This document shows, one piece after another, positions 54,393 to 64,000 of a stretch of DNA of 64,000 bases (positions within the stretch are counted from its first letter, which is position 1; each line of letters begins with the position of its first letter). The DNA is from Planococcus sp. APC 4015. GTDB taxonomy: Bacteria > Actinomycetota > Actinomycetes > Actinomycetales > Microbacteriaceae. The position numbers were made by a program, and so were the translations under genes. The DNA is taken from contig JASDDH010000018.1 in NCBI GenBank assembly GCA_030407505.1, positions 1-64,000 on the forward strand, in the 5' to 3' direction. The notes beneath the pieces were generated by a model, which saw nothing but the letters and a program-made list of their open reading frames with translations, was not told where the DNA came from and did not search any database.

Positions 54393-54398
54393 TACGCT
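54393..54398 (+). promoter_or_regulatory. -10 hexamer of the aquaporin gene
   Basis: TACGCT, giving an mRNA with a short leader and an unusually strong ribosome-binding site (GAGGAAAGGAGG, 54405-54416) 5 nt before ATG 54422. Confidence 0.5.
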
Positions 54399-54421
54399 CC
54401 GATCGAGGAAAGGAGGCCGTC

Positions 54422-55180
54422 ATGTCGGATACCCTCGCCACCCAACCCACCACGGCCAACAAGCTGGTCGCCGAAGCGCTCGGAACATTCCTGCTCGTCT
54501 TCGGCTCGATCGGAACGGCCCTGTTCGCCGGAGAGGTCGTCGGCTGGCTCGGCGTCTCGTTCGCGTTCGGGCTCACACTGCTCGCGGGCATCTACGCCTG
54601 GGGCCCCATCTCGGGCGGTCACTTCAACCCCGCCGTCACCTTCGGCCTCGCGGCCGCGGGGCGCTTCGCCTGGAAGGACGCTCCGGGGTACATCGTGGCG
54701 CAGATCGTCGGCGGCGCGGTCGGCACGACGCTCATCGTCCTCATCGGCCTCTTCGGCCCGACCGACTGGCTGAGCACCGCCCAAGACGGCGGCTTCGCCA
54801 GCAACGGCTTCGGCGACGCGTCTCCGAGCGGCTTCGGGATCGGCGCCGCCATCATCGCCGAGGTGCTGTTCACCGCGATCTTCGTCATGGTGATCCTCGG
54901 CGTGACGCACACGAAGCGGGGCAGCGGCAACATCGCGGGACTGTCGATCGGCCTCACGCTGGTGTTCATCCACCTCGCATCCATCCCCATCGACAACACG
55001 TCGGTCAACCCCGCGCGCTCGATCGCCACCGCGATCTACGGCGGGCTCGAACCGCTCGCGCAGCTTTGGGTCTTCATCGTGTTCCCGCTCGTCGGCGGGG
55101 TACTCGCGGGACTGCTGCACCGCGCGCTCTTCGAGCCGAACAAGCTCCCGTCCCTGCAGTCCGAGGCGCGCGTCCGCTGA
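54422..55180 (+). CDS. aqpZ: MIP family channel (aquaporin Z-like)
   Basis: A 252-residue six-helix channel. Both NPA boxes are present: SGGHFNPAVTFGL (near 63-75) and NTSVNPARSI (near 193-202). The Arg after the second NPA and the His/small residues around the filter favour water (AqpZ) over glycerol facilitators. Cytoplasmic membrane, osmotic water flux. Strong ribosome-binding site; own promoter and terminator. Confidence 0.92.
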   Translation: MSDTLATQPTTANKLVAEALGTFLLVFGSIGTALFAGEVVGWLGVSFAFGLTLLAGIYAWGPISGGHFNPAVTFGLAAAGRFAWKDAPGYIVAQIVGGAVGTTLIVLIGLFGPTDWLSTAQDGGFASNGFGDASPSGFGIGAAIIAEVLFTAIFVMVILGVTHTKRGSGNIAGLSIGLTLVFIHLASIPIDNTSVNPARSIATAIYGGLEPLAQLWVFIVFPLVGGVLAGLLHRALFEPNKLPSLQSEARVR

Positions 55181-55188
55181 CCCTCAGA

Positions 55189-55237
55189 CGAACGACGCGG
55201 CCCGCCCCGATGATCCCGGGGCGGGCCGCGTCGTTCG
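55189..55237. terminator. Strong terminator between aqpZ and katG
   Basis: Perfect 20-nt arms at 55189-55208 and 55218-55237 (GACGCGGCCCGCCCC in the core), 9-nt loop; serves both convergent genes. Confidence 0.92.
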
Positions 55238-55250
55238 CGATGGTGTCTGC

Positions 55251-58050
<2,800 letters not shown>

Positions 58051-58056
58051 GACCCC

Positions 58057-58062
58057 AGCCTA
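58057..58062 (-). promoter_or_regulatory. Leaderless-type -10 hexamer of furA-katG
   Basis: TAGGCT (minus strand), 6 nt before ATG 58050. Confidence 0.6.
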
Positions 58063-58070
58063 GCGGCCAG

Positions 58071-58087
58071 TTTTGATCAATTCAAAA
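58071..58087. promoter_or_regulatory. Probable FurA operator
   Basis: TTTTGATCAATTCAAAA: 6-nt perfect arms TTTTGA/TCAAAA around 5 nt, in the -35/spacer region of the furA promoter, and the most AT-rich spot in its surroundings. It includes TTGATCAA, also found twice upstream of whiB1. Confidence 0.65.
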
Positions 58088-58093
58088 CAATCG

Positions 58094-59089
58094 TCATCCC
58101 GCGACCAGGGTGGGCGTGCCCGTCTCGTACTCGGTCAGGTCGCCGGTCTCGCCGAGACGCCGGGCGCGGCCGCCGACGACGATCATGTAGAACAGGAACG
58201 CGCCGAGAGCGAGCGCTCCGATGCCGATCTTGACGGGCCACGGCCACGGCTGCGCCGTGACGAAGCCCTCGATGAGTCCGGCCACGGCGAGCACGAGCAC
58301 GAGGCCGATCGCGATGGTCGCCAGCGAGCGTCCCGCCTGTGCGAGGGCTTCTCCGCGCGTGCGGCGTCCCGGCGCGACCCACGCCCAGAAGATCTGGAGG
58401 CCCGCCGCACCCGCGACGAAGATGCACGTCATCTCGAGCAGACCGTGCGGGAGGATGAAGAGCACGAACACGTCGCCGCGGTCGAAGGCCATCATCACGG
58501 CGGCTGCCTGACCGAGGCCCATCGCGTTCTGCATGAGCACCATGAGGGGCCAGATCCCGGTGATGCCGAACAGCACGCACTGCGCGGCGATCCAAGCGTT
58601 GTTGGTCCAGACCGTGCCCGCGAAGACGGCCGCGGGGTTCTCGCTGTAGTACTGGGTGAATTCGTTCTCGGCGTAGTACTCGAGCTGCGCCCGGGGTCCG
58701 AGGGCCGCGATCAGCGCAGGATCGCCCGAGATCCAGAACCCGACCACGGCGACGATCGCGATGAATCCCGCCGCGATGACCAGCGTCGTCCACCGCACGC
58801 GGTGGAGCGCAGCCGGAAGCTGCAGGGCGAAGAAGCGCGGGATCTGGCGGAACACGTTCTCGGGGGCGCCGGTGAGCTGCAGGCGTGCCCGCGCCAGGAT
58901 GGTCGAGACGTGGTCGCCCTGCGGTGTGCGGCCGGCCGACGTCTTCAGGTCGGCGAGATCCGCGGATGCCGCGCGGTAGCGCGTCACGAGTTCGTCGGCC
59001 TCGACGCCGCTCAGACGGCGGGCACGGCCCAGTTCGTCCAGCCGTGCCCACTCCTGCTGTCGTGCGGCGGTGAGGGCGTCGAGATCCAT
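58094..59089 (-). CDS. SpoIIM/DUF95-type stage II sporulation protein M-like
   Basis: A 331-residue membrane protein. A helical N-terminal part (LDALTAARQQEWARLDEL...LVTRYRAASADLADL) precedes about six TM segments (from residue about 100). AVFAGTVWTNN, GITGIWPLMVLMQNAMGLG and LPHGLLEMT are hallmarks of the DUF95 family, distantly related to SpoIIM of endospore formers; this organism need not sporulate. Usually found beside an RDD protein and the MoxR cluster. Divergent from the RDD gene with an 18-nt gap. Confidence 0.88.
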   Translation of the reverse strand: MDLDALTAARQQEWARLDELGRARRLSGVEADELVTRYRAASADLADLKTSAGRTPQGDHVSTILARARLQLTGAPENVFRQIPRFFALQLPAALHRVRWTTLVIAAGFIAIVAVVGFWISGDPALIAALGPRAQLEYYAENEFTQYYSENPAAVFAGTVWTNNAWIAAQCVLFGITGIWPLMVLMQNAMGLGQAAAVMMAFDRGDVFVLFILPHGLLEMTCIFVAGAAGLQIFWAWVAPGRRTRGEALAQAGRSLATIAIGLVLVLAVAGLIEGFVTAQPWPWPVKIGIGALALGAFLFYMIVVGGRARRLGETGDLTEYETGTPTLVAG

Positions 59090-59095
59090 TTGGGG

Positions 59096-59104
59096 TTAAC
59101 TGTA
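59096..59104. promoter_or_regulatory. Overlapping divergent -10 elements between the SpoIIM-like and RDD genes
   Basis: TTAACT (59096-59101, plus) lies 6 nt before ATG 59108; TACAGT (59099-59104, minus) lies 9 nt before ATG 59089. The two share bases, so the genes may compete for polymerase. Confidence 0.4.
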
Positions 59105-59107
59105 CGC

Positions 59108-59968
59108 ATGCCCGAGGTCACGGCACCCGCCTCCCCCGCCCGGATGATCGACGTCCACCAGGACGAGATCCTCACCGGCGAGGCGGTCGCCCTCGACGTG
59201 CAGCCGATCGGGTTCTTCCTGCGGGCGCTGGGCACGTTCATCGACATGCTGCTCGGCGGACTGCTCTTCCTTCTGTTCACCCTCGTCGCCGGTCTGATGT
59301 TCGGGCTCGACGTCTTCGGCGACTCTGTCGTGCGCATCGTCACCGTCACGATGCTGGTGCTGATCATGGTCGTCATCCCGACGGCGGTCGAGACGTTCAC
59401 CCGCGGCCGCAGCCTCGGCAAGCTGGTGGTCGGCGGGCGCATCGTGCGCGCCGACGGCGGGGCGGCCGGTTTCCGCCAGGCATTCATCCGCGCACTGGTC
59501 GGCGTGTTCGAGCTGTGGTTCACCTTCGGCTCCGTCGCGGCCGTCGTGGGCGCGTTCACGCCGCGCTCGCAGCGACTCGGGGACCTGCTCGCGGGAACCT
59601 ATTCCGAACGCACGCGCACCCCTGCCCTCCCGCCGTCCGCCCCCGGGCTGCCTCCGGCACTCGAGGAGTGGGCCACCGTCGCCGACGTCGCCCGACTCCC
59701 CGAGCGACTGTCGCGGCGCATCGCCCACTTCGCCCGCCAGGCACCGCTGCTGGAGCCCGCCGCCCGCGCGCGGCTCGCGGCATCCCTGGCCGCCGAGACC
59801 GCGCCGCACGTGTCACCCATGCCGACCGTCGACCCCGAGACGTTCGTGTGCGGGGTCGCCGCCATCCGCCGGGAGCGCGAACTGCGCGGACTCGTGCTCG
59901 AAGGCGAGCGCGTGGAGCGCCTGGCCGCCGGCGTCAGGGACGTGCCGCGGGGCTTCCCCGAGCGCTGA
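59108..59968 (+). CDS. RDD family membrane protein
   Basis: A 286-residue protein. The RDD domain (about 30-165) has three to four TM segments, with FFLRALGTFIDML in the first and TFTRGRSLGKLVVGGRIV before the third; a soluble C-terminal part (about 175-286) is helical. Some RDD proteins act in Na+(Li+)/H+ exchange, but most are uncharacterised. The long in-frame extension upstream is antisense to the SpoIIM-like gene and ignored; ATG 59108 follows TTAACT. Confidence 0.87.
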   Translation: MPEVTAPASPARMIDVHQDEILTGEAVALDVQPIGFFLRALGTFIDMLLGGLLFLLFTLVAGLMFGLDVFGDSVVRIVTVTMLVLIMVVIPTAVETFTRGRSLGKLVVGGRIVRADGGAAGFRQAFIRALVGVFELWFTFGSVAAVVGAFTPRSQRLGDLLAGTYSERTRTPALPPSAPGLPPALEEWATVADVARLPERLSRRIAHFARQAPLLEPAARARLAASLAAETAPHVSPMPTVDPETFVCGVAAIRRERELRGLVLEGERVERLAAGVRDVPRGFPER

Positions 59969-59982
59969 CCCCGACGTCTTCG

Positions 59983-61452
59983 TCAGTAGCGGTAGTGGTC
60001 GAGCTTGTAAGGTCCGTCGACCGGCACGCCGATGTACGCCGCCTGGGACGGCGTGAGCTCGGTGAGCACGGCGCCGAGGGCCTTCAGGTGGAGCCGGGCG
60101 ACCTTCTCGTCGAGCGCTTTCGGCAGCACGTGCACGCCCACGGGATAATCCCCCGTCCGGGTGTGCAACTCGATCTGCGCGAGCACCTGATTGGTGAACG
60201 ACGCGCTCATCACGAATGACGGATGCCCCGTGGCGTTGCCCAGGTTCATCAGGCGACCCTCGCTGAGCACCAGGATGCTGCGACCGCTCGGCATCCGCCA
60301 CTCGTGCACCTGGGGCTTGATCTCGATCGACTCCGCCCCGTCGAGCGCCTCGAGACCGGCCATGTCGATCTCGTTGTCGAAGTGCCCGACGTTCGCGACG
60401 ATCGCGAGGTGCTTGAGACCCTGGAGCTGCCCGACGGTGACCACGTTCTCGTTGCCCGTGCCGGTCACGACGATGTCGACGTCGCCGATCATGTCGTCCA
60501 GGCGAGCGACCTGGAACCCGTCCATCGCCGCCTGCAGCGCGCAGATCGGGTCGACCTCGCTGACGATCACGCGGGCGCCCTGGCCGCGCAGCGCCTCGGC
60601 GGCACCCTTGCCGACGTCACCGTAGCCGCAGACGAACACGACCTTGCCGCCGATCAGCACGTCGGTGGCGCGGTTGAGACCATCGGGAAGAGAGTGGCGG
60701 ATGCCGTACTTGTTGTCGAACTTGGACTTGGTCACCGAGTCGTTCACGTTGATCGCGGGGAACAGCAGCCGGCCGGATGCCGCGAGCTCGTACAGCCGGT
60801 GCACACCGGTCGTGGTCTCCTCGGTCACGCCGGTGAGCTGCGGCGCCATGCGGGTGAAGCGCTGCGGGTCCTTGCGCAGCGACGCGCGCAGCAGGTCGAG
60901 CACGACGCGGTACTCGACCGAGTCGGCATCCGTCGCATCGGGCACCGCACCCGCGGCCTCGAACTCGACGCCCTTGTGCACGAGCATCGTGGCGTCTCCG
61001 CCGTCGTCGAGGATCAGGTTCGGGCCGTCGAAGCCCTCGGCGCTCCAGTCGAAGATGCGGTCGGCGAGCGCCCAGTACTCCTCGAGCGTCTCGCCCTTCC
61101 ACGCGAAGACCGGCACCCCGGCGGGCTCCTGCTCGGTCCCCGTCGGGCCGACGACGACAGCCGCGGCCGCCTCATCCTGCGTCGAGAAGATGTTGCAGCT
61201 CGCCCAGCGCACCCGGGCACCCAGCGCCGTGAGCGTCTCGATGAGCACCGCCGTCTGCACGGTCATGTGCAGCGAGCCGGCGATGCGGGCCCCGGCGAGC
61301 GGCTGCGCGGGGCCGAACTCCTCACGCAGGGCCATGAGCCCGGGCATCTCGTTCTCGGCGAGCCTCAGCTGATGGCGACCGGCGGCCGCCAGCGACAGGT
61401 CGGCGATCTGGAATTCGAGCACCGGGGCGGCGAGGAGCGTTTCGGACGACAT
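59983..61452 (-). CDS. sahH: S-adenosyl-L-homocysteine hydrolase
   Basis: A 489-residue NAD-dependent enzyme that splits SAH to adenosine and homocysteine, recycling the product of SAM methylations. [12 protein letters not shown] and [14 protein letters not shown] near the N-terminus bind substrate; [16 protein letters not shown] carries the catalytic Lys/Asp; [15 protein letters not shown] is the NAD loop. The roughly 40-residue insertion typical of plant/actinobacterial enzymes is present, and it ends KLDHYRY. No clear ribosome-binding site before ATG 61452. Confidence 0.97.
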   Translation of the reverse strand: MSSETLLAAPVLEFQIADLSLAAAGRHQLRLAENEMPGLMALREEFGPAQPLAGARIAGSLHMTVQTAVLIETLTALGARVRWASCNIFSTQDEAAAAVVVGPTGTEQEPAGVPVFAWKGETLEEYWALADRIFDWSAEGFDGPNLILDDGGDATMLVHKGVEFEAAGAVPDATDADSVEYRVVLDLLRASLRKDPQRFTRMAPQLTGVTEETTTGVHRLYELAASGRLLFPAINVNDSVTKSKFDNKYGIRHSLPDGLNRATDVLIGGKVVFVCGYGDVGKGAAEALRGQGARVIVSEVDPICALQAAMDGFQVARLDDMIGDVDIVVTGTGNENVVTVGQLQGLKHLAIVANVGHFDNEIDMAGLEALDGAESIEIKPQVHEWRMPSGRSILVLSEGRLMNLGNATGHPSFVMSASFTNQVLAQIELHTRTGDYPVGVHVLPKALDEKVARLHLKALGAVLTELTPSQAAYIGVPVDGPYKLDHYRY

Positions 61453-61494
61453 GCCGTCATTCTCGCACCCGCCCGACCAGCGGGCGCGATGATG

Positions 61495-61701
61495 TCAGAC
61501 GCGGAGCGTCTCGTGCCGCACGACGACCCATCCCTGGGGCACCGAGAGTCGCTCGGTGTGGATCGCGCAGAGGTCGTGCGCGTGGGGGTCGGCCGCGGCG
61601 CCCAGCGGGCCGAGGGCGGCCATCTGGTCGGGGTAGTCGTACGTCAAGGTCGAGACCGCCTCACGGGCGCATCCCACTTTGGAGCAGAGTCTCTCGCGCA
61701 T
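61495..61701 (-). CDS. DUF3499 family protein
   Basis: A 68-residue protein with CSKVGC (5-11) and a later DLCAIHTERL, which give a Cys/Cys/Cys/His set that could bind zinc. Family members are small actinobacterial proteins of unknown role always found next to the metallopeptidase-like gene, as here and in Mycobacterium (Rv3258c region). TAGTGT 7 nt before ATG 61701 defines the start; the longer frame upstream is antisense to the next gene. Confidence 0.85.
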   Translation of the reverse strand: MRERLCSKVGCAREAVSTLTYDYPDQMAALGPLGAAADPHAHDLCAIHTERLSVPQGWVVVRHETLRV

Positions 61702-61708
61702 CGGTCCG

Positions 61709-61714
61709 ACACTA
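61709..61714 (-). promoter_or_regulatory. Leaderless-type -10 hexamer of the DUF3499 gene
   Basis: TAGTGT (minus strand), 7 nt before ATG 61701. Confidence 0.5.
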
Positions 61715-61802
61715 GCCGGGAGGGGCGTGTACGACGGGATGCCGCGCCGCGGGCATCCCGGCGCGGGCCCGTCTCGATCCCTCACGCGCCGCCGGTCGGA
61801 TC

Positions 61803-61808
61803 TAAGCT
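61803..61808 (+). promoter_or_regulatory. Leaderless-type -10 hexamer of the metallopeptidase-like gene
   Basis: TAAGCT, 7 nt, then ATG at 61816. Confidence 0.55.
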
Positions 61809-61815
61809 GTACTCC

Positions 61816-62256
61816 ATGGCCTGGCGTCGCACACCGAGCCCTCCTCCGCCGGCTGTCCGGCCGACGAGGCACGGACGGCACGGCAGGCTCGGACGCAGCC
61901 CGGTCGTGCGTCCGCCTCTCCCCCCGCTCGACACGCGCATCGACCGCTTCGACCTCGCCGTCGGCACCGCGGCGGAGTTCCTGCGATCAGCCTGGCCCGA
62001 GCTGCGCGCGATCAGCTTCGAGATCGCCGACATGCCGTCGGCACCCGGTGCCGACGGCATCCCGCGCTGGCTCGTCCTGGGTCCCGAGAAGCGCATCATC
62101 CTATTCCGGCTGCCGATCGAGCGCCTCGCGCACCTCCACCGCGACGACGAACTCCATCGCCGGATGATCGTCGAGGGCGCCGTGTTCCGTGCCGCGGCCG
62201 AGTATCTCGACCGCGACCCGTGGGACCTGGGTCCCGAGCGCTTCCGGTTCTTCTGA
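61816..62256 (+). CDS. Metallopeptidase-family-like protein lacking HExxH
   Basis: A 146-residue protein resembling the zincin-like (DUF1025-type) family encoded beside DUF3499 genes. A basic, Pro-rich N-terminus (about 1-35) precedes the conserved FDLAVGTAAEFLRSAWPEL and ISFEIADMPS core. Where catalytic zincins carry HExxH, a helix with ELHRRMIVEGAVFRAAAEYL appears, so zinc hydrolysis is unlikely. Function unknown. ATG 61816 follows TAAGCT by 7 nt. Confidence 0.78.
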   Translation: MAWRRTPSPPPPAVRPTRHGRHGRLGRSPVVRPPLPPLDTRIDRFDLAVGTAAEFLRSAWPELRAISFEIADMPSAPGADGIPRWLVLGPEKRIILFRLPIERLAHLHRDDELHRRMIVEGAVFRAAAEYLDRDPWDLGPERFRFF

Positions 62257-62259
62257 CCC

Positions 62260-63669
62260 TCAGGGGTAGACCGTGATGGCCGGTGCCGCAGCGTCGGCCG
62301 GCCAGATCGGAAATCCGGCGAGTGCGCCGTCGCCGCTCATCGTGACGGCGGCGAGCACCGGCACCCCGGCGCTGTCGAGGAGATAGCCCTGCCGGGCCGA
62401 CACGTCGAATCGTGTCGCGCCGCCCGGCGACAGGTCGACCGTGACGGCGTCCGACCCGTCGGCGTCCGACACCGTGACCGCGGTCGCGGTGTCGCCCGAG
62501 TTCACGAGTGTGAGCGTCGCGGTCGGCCCGTCGGGCACGGCCAGCAGCGTCGGCACCGATATCGCGGGAGACGGCAGCAGCCATGCGAAGTCCGAGCCCT
62601 CTCCGGTCCCCGACGTCTGCCACACCCCCGACACGATCGGCAGGGACGCCTCGACGTCGATGACGTACTCGCCGACCTCGAGCCCGTTGAGACCGATCTC
62701 GGTCGGGATGCCCGCCGCAAGCGGAACGGTGATCGGGGCGAGGGCGGACGCGCCACCGACCACGTCGCGCACGGTGACGGTCGCGTCGGTGTCGCCCGCC
62801 GGTGACAGCACGCGCACCACCGTCGCCGCACTGCCGCCTGCGGAGACCTCGGTCACCACGACGCCGGCGATCGTCTGCACCTCGGATGCCGCGGTCACGG
62901 CTCCGGCCTGATCGACGCCCCCCGGTTCGAGCACCCGGGTGAGGCTGGATTGGATCGCGGCCTGCACCGGTGCGCCGACGCTGGTGACGCGGATGACGGG
63001 GCTCAGCTCGCCGCGCGCGAGCCCTGCGAGCGGGATCACGCGCTGTGTGCCGGCGGGCACGATGAGGTCGGCGCCGCCCGGCGGCGTCTGCGCGCCGGTG
63101 GCGCCGTGCACGGTGAGCTGGACCGTCGCGGCGACCGCGCCCGGGTTGGACAGCAGGATGAAGTCGGCCGACCCCGTCGTGGCGGAACCCGAGACGAGCC
63201 ACGAGTCCATGAGCGGTGGGCGGCAGGCCGACGCCGAGAAGCCCACGAGGTCGTCGGACGCCGCCGTCGCGGAGCCCGCCGCCGCGAGGTCGGTGCGTCC
63301 CGTCGTCGACGGCTCCGCGGTGACGACGGTCGGGCCGTCTGCTCCGGGCACGTCCGCCGACGACAGCGCCTGCGAGTCTGGCACCGGCGCATCGGGCGCG
63401 GCTCCGATCACGACGGTCTGCGGCGCGGCCTGCTGCAGGGCGCCGGCTTCGGTGAGGTCCCGTCCGGCCACGAGCAGACCTCCGTCGCACGACAGCACGG
63501 TCGATGCCGGTGCGGGGGTGGCGACGACGGCGACGGGCTCTCTGGCCAGCGTCGGCCACGGAATCGACACCGCCGTCACGACGGCGACGACGGCCCCGAT
63601 CGCGACGACGGAGCCCACCAGCATCCGGGCGCTGGTCGATGCCCATCGGAACACCCGTCGATCGCTCAT
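62260..63669 (-). CDS. DUF5719 family membrane-anchored protein
   Basis: A 469-residue protein with one N-terminal TM helix (about 17-42) and a large extracytoplasmic region of Ig-like/beta-sandwich repeats rich in Thr, Val and Ala (LLSNPGAVAATVQLTVHG, VVRVLSPAGDTDATVTV, LTLVNSGDTATAVTV). It matches the DUF5719 proteins found next to a large glycosyltransferase in Microbacteriaceae; function unknown. ATG 63669 overlaps the stop of the preceding gene (ATGA). Confidence 0.8.
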   Translation of the reverse strand: MSDRRVFRWASTSARMLVGSVVAIGAVVAVVTAVSIPWPTLAREPVAVVATPAPASTVLSCDGGLLVAGRDLTEAGALQQAAPQTVVIGAAPDAPVPDSQALSSADVPGADGPTVVTAEPSTTGRTDLAAAGSATAASDDLVGFSASACRPPLMDSWLVSGSATTGSADFILLSNPGAVAATVQLTVHGATGAQTPPGGADLIVPAGTQRVIPLAGLARGELSPVIRVTSVGAPVQAAIQSSLTRVLEPGGVDQAGAVTAASEVQTIAGVVVTEVSAGGSAATVVRVLSPAGDTDATVTVRDVVGGASALAPITVPLAAGIPTEIGLNGLEVGEYVIDVEASLPIVSGVWQTSGTGEGSDFAWLLPSPAISVPTLLAVPDGPTATLTLVNSGDTATAVTVSDADGSDAVTVDLSPGGATRFDVSARQGYLLDSAGVPVLAAVTMSGDGALAGFPIWPADAAAPAITVYP

Positions 63670-64000
63670 CGCCCCTCCTCCCAGTGCGGCCCGACGACGC
63701 GCGGCAGGCGCCGGGCCTCGCGGCGCGACGCGGCGGTGGGCAGCGCGAGCAGCAGGGAGACGGCGACGAGCGCGAGCTGCAGGCCCGTGATGAGCGCCGC
63801 GGTCCGGTCGGTGGATGCCGCCTGTGCCGGGCGCGGCGCGACGTCGCCCTCGATGCGCCACAGCACACCGCGGGCCGTCTCGCCCACGCTCTCGAGACCG
63901 TCGCGCTGGTCTATCGCCGCGGCCGCGGACAGCCGCAGCGTACGGGCGGCGTCGGACTCCGGATCCGCGCCCTGCGAGAGCAGCACGAAGCTCACGCCTC
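63666..64000 (-). CDS. C-terminal end of a membrane protein, probably a large family 2 glycosyltransferase
   Basis: About 111 codons are visible, entering from the right edge. The piece has an extracytoplasmic stretch (SVGETARGVLWRIEGDVAP), one TM helix (ALITGLQLALVAVSLLLALP) and a basic cytosolic tail (RREARRLPRVVG). The identification as the GT2 protein that usually precedes DUF5719 rests on context only. Coupled to the DUF5719 gene by an ATGA overlap. Confidence 0.55.
   Translation of the reverse strand, partial: GVSFVLLSQGADPESDAARTLRLSAAAAIDQRDGLESVGETARGVLWRIEGDVAPRPAQAASTDRTAALITGLQLALVAVSLLLALPTAASRREARRLPRVVGPHWEEGR

Overview
The window is high-G+C (about 70 % by eye), densely coded actinobacterial chromosome, most likely from Microbacteriaceae and probably Microbacterium. 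The clues are C/G-ending codons, a mycothiol-type SigR/RsrA pair, WhiB1, MtrAB-LpqB, Kgd, GuaB1, and a gene order resembling the Mycobacterium tuberculosis Rv3211-Rv3260 core block (whiB1, pdtaS, sigH-rshA, aroA, rsgA, secA, hpf, comF, lpqB-mtrB-mtrA, sahH, DUF3499, metallopeptidase-like). I found no tRNA, rRNA, CRISPR array, insertion sequence, prophage, toxin-antitoxin or defence island. No intact new multi-gene system is visible; the unexpected signals are mostly at DNA level.

Layout. 1-5.3 kb: an acetyltransferase, phosphoribosyltransferase-ung, an MFS carrier, an SDR-AlaX pair. 5.4-11.3 kb: metY and metX (homocysteine synthesis) separated by a toroid protein, a DUF2332 protein and a lipoprotein. 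11.3-16.1 kb: an efflux carrier, a GT87 mannosyltransferase with a small MTH1187-type protein, nnrD (NAD(P)HX repair) and an Old Yellow Enzyme. 16.1-24.0 kb: two CNNM/CorC membrane proteins, guaB1, and kgd. 24.1-28.95 kb: lipid-kinase-like protein, sigR-rsrA, aroA-rsgA, bcp. 29-36.1 kb: whiB1, a PdtaS-like kinase, an orphan CpaB/TadZ-like pair with a frameshift, a BldC-like regulator, an Rv3235-like protein, an aminotransferase. 36.2-43.7 kb: secA, a PadR regulator with an evident operator, a DEAD-box helicase, a coiled-coil protein, hpf. 43.8-48.6 kb: mtrA-mtrB-lpqB and comF. 48.8-54.3 kb: a tightly overlapping MoxR/DUF58/DUF4129/DUF4350 operon. 54.4-58.05 kb: an aquaporin and furA-katG. 58.1-60 kb: SpoIIM-like and RDD proteins. 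60-64 kb: sahH, DUF3499, a metallopeptidase-like protein, DUF5719 and the end of a large membrane protein.

How the genes work together. metX, metY and sahH belong to methionine/SAM-cycle metabolism. SigR-RsrA, WhiB1, FurA-KatG and Bcp form a redox and peroxide response. MtrAB-LpqB, SecA and the MoxR cluster serve the envelope and secretion.

Expression style. About twenty genes have a TANNNT hexamer 5-9 nt before the start codon, the arrangement of leaderless transcription; several of these hexamers lie inside or next to perfect inverted repeats that look like operators. The strongest unexplained signal is a dispersed heptamer, GGATGCC/GGCATCC, which I counted by hand about 110 times (about 55 per orientation) against roughly 15 expected from base composition.
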